The notes under the pieces were generated by a model. That model did not search any database. It was given only the letters and a program-made list of their open reading frames with translations, and was not told where the DNA came from. From positions 310,001-374,000 of the forward strand of contig NZ_FMWM01000002.1 in assembly GCF_900099555.1 (NCBI RefSeq): DNA of 64,000 nucleotides, given 5' to 3'. The position numbers and the translations under genes are program-made. The DNA comes from Peptoniphilus raoultii (lineage in GTDB: Bacteria > Bacillota > Clostridia > Tissierellales > Peptoniphilaceae). Within the stretch, counting starts at the first letter, position 1, and the number at the start of each line of letters is the position of its first letter. This document shows positions 59,994 to 64,000 of the stretch, piece by piece.

Positions 59994-61358
59994 ATGGATT
60001 TTTTAAACGAACTTATAGTAAAAATAAATGGATTTTTATCTGACATTATTTTAATTGTTTCCCTCTTGGGATGTGGAAGTTTTTTTACCATAAAAACCAA
60101 GGGGGTTCAATTTAGGGAACTAGGAAATGCCTTTAGGCTGACTTTTAAGGATGTCTTTAAGAAAAATGAAAAGGGCATATCTTCTTTTTCAGCTCTTGCT
60201 GTTGCCATTGCTGCTCAGGTTGGAACGGGAAATGTGGCAGGAGTTGCAACTGCAATTATTGCAGGAGGCCCTGGAGCAATTTTTTGGATGTGGCTTGCAG
60301 CAATTTTAGGTATGTCTACAATTTTTGCTGAAGCTATTCTTGCCCAAAGCTATAGGGAAATTGACGAAAAGGGTCACTATTATGGCGGCCCTTCCTTTTA
60401 TTTAAAAAATGGCCTTGGAAAAAAATATCCAAAACTTGGAAGGACACTTGCCGGAATTTTTTCTGTTCTTATAATTATTGCCCTTGGCTTTATAGGAAAT
60501 ATGGTTCAGTCAAATTCTATTGCAACTGCCATTGAATCTTCTTTTAATATTTCAACCTATATTTCAGGAATTATTATTGCTCTTATTGGTGCTTTTATTT
60601 TTATTGGAGGTATTAAGAGGATTGCAAAATTTGCCCAATTAATTGTTCCCTTTATGGCAATTATATATATTGGTCTTTCCCTTATTATTATTTTCAAATT
60701 TAGGGAAAATATTTTTCCAACAATAAAACTTATTTTTGAATCAGCTTTCAATCCTAAGGCTGCTCTTGGTGGTGGTCTTGGTATTACTTTAAAGGCTGCT
60801 ATTTCAAAGGGTGTTGGCAGAGGACTTTTTTCTAATGAAGCCGGCATGGGTTCTACACCTCATGCTCACGCAACAGCTCATGTTGCCCATCCTGCCATTC
60901 AAGGCTTTTCAGCAATGGTTGGTGTTTTCTTTGACACAATTATTGTCTGCACTGCCACAAGCCTAATTATTTTAGTAACAGGAGCTGAATCTTCAGGTCT
61001 TAATGGTGCTTTAGTTACGCAATTTGCTTTTACAAAAGCCTTTGGTCACTATGGTGGAGCACTACTAACAATTTGCCTAACATTTTTTGCCTTTTCAACA
61101 ATTATCGGCTGGTATTATTTTGGAGAAACAAATGTAATTTATCTTTTTGGCAAGGAAAAATTAAACATATATAGATTTCTTGTTATGGCCTTTATAATAA
61201 TTGGCTCTAGCCAATCCATTGATCTTGTCTGGAATTTAGCAGATTTTTTCAATTCTCTAATGGTTGTACCAAATATTATTGGTCTAATAATGCTAAATAA
61301 AATTGTTTTAGCTTCCTATGATGACTATAAAAATAATTTTGTCCTAAAGGCAAGATAG
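59994..61358 (+). CDS. AGCS family sodium:alanine/glycine symporter
   Basis: This 454-residue protein has about ten or eleven membrane helices. GTGNVAGVATAIIAGGPGAIFWMW is the family signature, and GGGLGITLKAAISKGVGRGLFSNEAGMGSTPHAHATA is another. It imports alanine or glycine with sodium. The ATG at 59994 follows AAGGAGGG; 17 extra codons upstream lack a site. No riboswitch is seen in the leader. Confidence 0.93.
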   Translation: MDFLNELIVKINGFLSDIILIVSLLGCGSFFTIKTKGVQFRELGNAFRLTFKDVFKKNEKGISSFSALAVAIAAQVGTGNVAGVATAIIAGGPGAIFWMWLAAILGMSTIFAEAILAQSYREIDEKGHYYGGPSFYLKNGLGKKYPKLGRTLAGIFSVLIIIALGFIGNMVQSNSIATAIESSFNISTYISGIIIALIGAFIFIGGIKRIAKFAQLIVPFMAIIYIGLSLIIIFKFRENIFPTIKLIFESAFNPKAALGGGLGITLKAAISKGVGRGLFSNEAGMGSTPHAHATAHVAHPAIQGFSAMVGVFFDTIIVCTATSLIILVTGAESSGLNGALVTQFAFTKAFGHYGGALLTICLTFFAFSTIIGWYYFGETNVIYLFGKEKLNIYRFLVMAFIIIGSSQSIDLVWNLADFFNSLMVVPNIIGLIMLNKIVLASYDDYKNNFVLKAR

Positions 61359-61410
61359 TAATTTAATAAAAAAACAGTCTAAAGACTTGTTTTTAGCCAT
61401 CTATATGTAA

Positions 61411-61450
61411 AAAAAGTAGGTGTGATTTTTATTTTTCACACCTACTTTTT
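61411..61450. terminator. bidirectional terminator between AGCS gene and small secreted-protein pair
   Basis: A 15-bp perfect stem AAAAAGTAGGTGTGA / TCACACCTACTTTTT with a 10-nt loop lies about 50 bp after the symporter stop and 30 bp after the stop of the minus-strand pair. Flanking A and T runs let it work for both strands. Confidence 0.9.
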
Positions 61451-61478
61451 CATCAGTCTAAGTTTCTTTTATAAGAAC

Positions 61479-61874
61479 CTATTTTTCCATACTTTCCCAA
61501 TTCTTATCTTTATAAATATTATATAAGTCATCTATGATAGATGTTACTGATACAGACATAAAAAAATATGAAATATTAAATAGCCCTCTACTTCTTTCAT
61601 TAGATATTATCTCAAAAAAATGAATTTTAAATCCGATTGTAATTAATATAAACATAGATACAAAATATAAAGTTAAAGATAAACTTGTGTGAGTTTTGTA
61701 GTAATCTTTAAAATATATTTTATGCCCAAAAAAGATTATATAAAAAATTATAAAATATTTAGGACTTGAATTAAGATATTTTACAGTTATATAATCCATG
61801 CAAATTAAATAAATAATCGAAAAGACGCTCAAGTATGCATCAGATACATAAATATTTTTTTTATTCTTTTTCAT
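61479..61874 (-). CDS. small membrane protein, 131 residues
   Basis: About four membrane helices: residues near 18-30, 38-50, 65-85 and 100-118 (YLSVFSIIYLICMDY, YFIIFYIIFFGHKIYF, SLTLYFVSMFILITIGF, YFFMSVSVTSIIDDLY). The N-terminus is KKNKKN and the C-terminus is acidic. It starts with ATG 61874, overlapping the stop of the upstream gene by one base (TAATG). No family is recognised. As it is coupled to a secreted or membrane protein gene, a partner or immunity-type role is possible but unsupported. Confidence 0.65.
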   Translation of the reverse strand: MKKNKKNIYVSDAYLSVFSIIYLICMDYITVKYLNSSPKYFIIFYIIFFGHKIYFKDYYKTHTSLSLTLYFVSMFILITIGFKIHFFEIISNERSRGLFNISYFFMSVSVTSIIDDLYNIYKDKNWESMEK

Positions 61875-62355
61875 TAATACCAAAAATCTCCAGACCTAGT
61901 TACTCCACTATGGGAAATTTCAAATCCGTTTCCAATATCTACAACCTTTTCTTCTCCAGTTAGCCTATCATGCCTAATTCTTTTGCAAGTTGACTTCGTT
62001 ATATAATAATCTCCAGCTGAATTATATCCATTATAAAAAAGCATTACAAATCCAACAAAAGCACTAAATGTTGCACCATAAACTCCTAAAACGGTTGTTG
62101 CATATAGCTTTATGGCATCCTCATAAATTTTCTCATTTCTCGCTTCATCTTCACTTATAGTCATTATATAATTCCTTTCATTATCATGACTTATAGTATA
62201 ATAATATCGATTATCCCTTAATAAAACATTATTGTTAATATTTAATGGTAAGGGATCAATATTTCTACTTGAGTATGCAAAGGTATTCATAAGGGATAAC
62301 AACAAACTTAATACTAATATAAAACTAACTCTTTTTAAACTATCTCTTTTTTCAT
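61874..62355 (-). pseudogene. secreted/membrane protein gene frameshifted after its start codon
   Basis: AGGAGG is followed 7 nt later by ATG 62355, but this frame stops after six codons (ATG, six A, GAG). With one more A the frame reads MKKRDSLKRVSFILVLSLLL, a perfect signal peptide, and continues to the stop at 61874 for about 160 residues. The mature part has YYYTISHDNERNYIM, one further hydrophobic helix (TTVLGVYGATFSAFVGFVML) and a C-terminal GEEKVVDIGNGF. No family is recognised. A longer in-frame start at TTG 62443 would sit on the transcription start, so I prefer a frameshift or a phase-off state. Confidence 0.55.
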
Positions 62356-62447
62356 AATAACTCCTCCTAAAAATTTTATAAATATTCAAACAGATATTTT
62401 TTAATTTCCCAATGGAATCATCTCCTATTTTATATAATTGCAATTAA

Positions 62448-62476
62448 ATTATAGGCATCTCTTTAAAAAATAGCAA
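62448..62476 (-). promoter_or_regulatory. promoter of the secreted-protein pair
   Basis: On the minus strand TTGCTA (62476 to 62471), a 17-bp spacer and TATAAT (62453 to 62448). Transcription would start near 62441, giving an 86-nt leader to ATG 62355. The insertion sequence lies only 28 bp upstream of the -35. Confidence 0.65.
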
Positions 62477-62627
62477 GTATTTTGTGATTATATATTTAAA
62501 AATAGGCTCTATAATATCTGTTGGGGAGTAAATCTCTAACAGATATTATTATGAAAAAAATTTGCACTTATACGCATTTAATCCTAAACTTAAAATAACA
62601 ACAAACAAAGCTAGGAGGTGCATATAA

Positions 62628-63806
62628 GTGCAAAATAATAATAACATTAATTTGTTAGGTTTTAAAGATGTAGTTTTTGATAGCTTTGACGAGGATAATG
62701 ACTTTGTTTATGTTCATGCGTCTGTTAAAAAGATGAATGCTTGTCCTCACTGTGGTTCTAAAAAGATTTGGGTTCATGATCATAGAATTCAAAAGATTAA
62801 GGATACTCACATTCGTGGAAAGAAATGTCTTATTCATTTAAAGAAAACAAGGTATGATTGCAAGTCTTGTGGCTGTCGTTTTGAAAGAGAACTTAATTTT
62901 ATTGCTAAGGGTCATACTATGACTAATAGACTTGTTTTTGCTATTGTTGCTGAGTTTGATGAGCTCTACTCTATCTCATCTATTGCTAAAAGGTATAATG
63001 TTTCTACTAACACTGTTTTTAGAATTTTAAATTGTTTAAGTGTTTCGAGAGATAAGCTTTCTGAAGTCCTTTGTATAGATGAATTTAAAGGGGATAGTGG
63101 AAATATTAAGTACCAAACATCACTTCTAAATGGAGCTAAACACTCTATCATTAATATTTTACCTACTAGAGATATGAATTTTTTGTTCAGCTACTTTAAA
63201 AAAGTTCCTAACAAGGAGAGACAAGCTGTTAAGTTTTTTGTAAGTGATATGTCTAATACCTTTAAGTCTGTTAAGAATAGGTTCTTTAAGAAGTCTATCC
63301 ATATTGTTGACAGGTATCATTTCATTAGGCAAGTTTCATGGGCTTTGGAGAATGTTAGAAAGAGGATTCAAAAAGATATTTCTTCTAAGCTTAGAAAATA
63401 TTTTAAGAGAAGTAGGAGTCTACTTACAAAGCCTGCTTCTAAGCTAACAACTGATCAAGCTGAAGATGTTTCTCTAATGCTTAATATTAGTGAAGATTTA
63501 AAATTGGCATATAGGTTAAAGGAACTGTTTTACCAATATGTTCTTACTCAACCCAGTAGAGTTAGAGCAGCTAAATCTTTAAGAGAATGGATAAAAAGAG
63601 CCGAAGAATCTAATTTAAGTGAATTTAAATCTTGTATAACTGCTTTTAATAACTGGTTTGATGAAATATGTAATTCTTTTGATTATCCTTGGTCTAATGG
63701 TCCTCTTGAAGGCACACATACTAAGATAAAGACTTTAAAGAGAAATTGCTTTGGTATGAAAAATTTTAATTTATTTAGAAAAAGAATTATGTTTGCTTGT
63801 AAGTAG
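62628..63806 (+). CDS. tnp: ISL3 family transposase
   Basis: This 392-residue protein has an N-terminal zinc finger with CPHCGSKK and CKSCGCRFE, then a helix-turn-helix (SISSIAKRYNVSTNTVFRIL), and a DDE core with Asp151 (LCIDEFKG), Asp207 (FVSDMSNTFK) and Glu361 (GPLEGTHTKIKTLKR). It starts with GTG, 9 nt after GGAGG. No passenger gene is present, and no frame damage is seen, so it is probably active. Confidence 0.95.
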   Translation: MQNNNNINLLGFKDVVFDSFDEDNDFVYVHASVKKMNACPHCGSKKIWVHDHRIQKIKDTHIRGKKCLIHLKKTRYDCKSCGCRFERELNFIAKGHTMTNRLVFAIVAEFDELYSISSIAKRYNVSTNTVFRILNCLSVSRDKLSEVLCIDEFKGDSGNIKYQTSLLNGAKHSIINILPTRDMNFLFSYFKKVPNKERQAVKFFVSDMSNTFKSVKNRFFKKSIHIVDRYHFIRQVSWALENVRKRIQKDISSKLRKYFKRSRSLLTKPASKLTTDQAEDVSLMLNISEDLKLAYRLKELFYQYVLTQPSRVRAAKSLREWIKRAEESNLSEFKSCITAFNNWFDEICNSFDYPWSNGPLEGTHTKIKTLKRNCFGMKNFNLFRKRIMFACK

Positions 63807-63831
63807 TGACAAAAAACAGGAAAAATTTCGC

Positions 63832-63849
63832 AAAACCCCTAGGGGTTTT
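63832..63849. terminator. hairpin after the transposase gene
   Basis: AAAACCCCTAGGGGTTTT is an 18-bp perfect palindrome about 25 bp after the transposase stop. It is followed by ATTTG and can act as a terminator in both directions. Confidence 0.6.
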
Positions 63850-64000
63850 ATTTGCTATGTTTATTTTTAGTAGTTTTTTATTTATTTCCCCTTAGGATTA
63901 TTATTTGCCTCTATATATTCATTTTTACATAAAAGAAGAGACCCGATATTATCAAGCCTCCCCAATATTTGACATAGAGCCTAAAAATATCAGTAAAGAA

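Larger units (their letters stand above)
62505..63981 (+). mobile_element. intact ISL3-family insertion sequence with 8-bp target duplication
   Basis: The element is 1477 bp long. The left end is GGCTCTAT...GTTGGGGAG (62505-62528) and the right end is CTCCCCAAT...ATAGAGCC (63958-63981), 24-bp imperfect inverted repeats typical of ISL3. TAAAAATA stands directly on both sides (62497-62504 and 63982-63989), a perfect 8-bp target duplication. The transposase is full length. The perfect duplication suggests a fairly recent insertion. Confidence 0.95.

Overview
The window is AT-rich, low-GC Gram-positive chromosome, and a strictly or facultatively fermentative Firmicute related to the anaerobic cocci (Peptoniphilus/Anaerococcus/Peptoniphilaceae type) is my best inference. 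The support is a complete walRKHIJ cluster, CIRCE-controlled groESL, Rex, strong AGGAGG-type ribosome sites, class C sortases with LPXTG-type pilins, and the absence of any outer-membrane gene. The genus is not proven by the sequence. I see no rRNA, tRNA or CRISPR array.

Positions 1 to about 13.4 kb are the integrase end of a prophage. On the minus strand, reading toward position 1, are a Cro-like repressor, a MerR-like/excisionase-like protein and small genes. Then come Gp157, an ERF single-strand annealing protein, a DnaD-like initiator, a DnaC-like loader, a NinB-like protein, HNH and DUF1064 nucleases, and SSB. A run of tiny overlapping genes follows, then an ArpU/RinA-like late regulator with a terminator behind it. 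Beyond it lie a ParB-like protein and a ParB-methyltransferase fusion that runs off the left edge. On the plus strand are a CI-like repressor, an ImmA-like metallopeptidase, a lipoprotein (probable lysogenic conversion) and the tyrosine integrase. Six 21-bp iterons with internal dyad symmetry lie inside the initiator gene, like the lambda origin inside gene O. Most tiny genes share a GAGGTGGAAGAATG translation cassette, and two of them carry single-base frameshifts in A runs.

Positions 13.5 to 17.8 kb hold a DJ-1/PfpI protein, proC, a two-gene chromate transporter and a zinc-ribbon/TPR/SH3 membrane protein.

Positions 17.9 to 36.6 kb are a sortase-assembled pilus operon on the minus strand: major pilin, minor pilin, three class C sortases, a membrane-anchored parvulin-type foldase, and a 3815-residue adhesin. 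The adhesin combines helical repeats, a thioester-like domain, a VWA domain and about eleven Cna-B domains. This operon, with its dedicated foldase and giant tip protein, is the most striking system in the window. Its upstream region has an extended -10 promoter, a 14-base A tract, a 20-bp palindrome in the leader and a 17-bp inverted repeat.

Positions 37 to 62 kb are housekeeping genes: ahpC, an ABC-F protein, rex-ogg-DUF554, groESL, a CobD-like aminotransferase with a TraB/GumN protein, surE with walRKHIJ, an Lrp regulator, a GNAT enzyme with dnaD and dnaI, an aminotransferase and an AGCS symporter. A cluster of same-strand DnaA boxes lies between ahpC and the ABC-F gene. A family of GGGACTGTCCC-type palindromes is scattered through the intergenic spaces.

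Positions 61.4 to 64 kb hold two small secreted/membrane protein genes, the upstream one frameshifted just after its start. They are followed by an intact ISL3-family insertion sequence with a perfect 8-bp target duplication.
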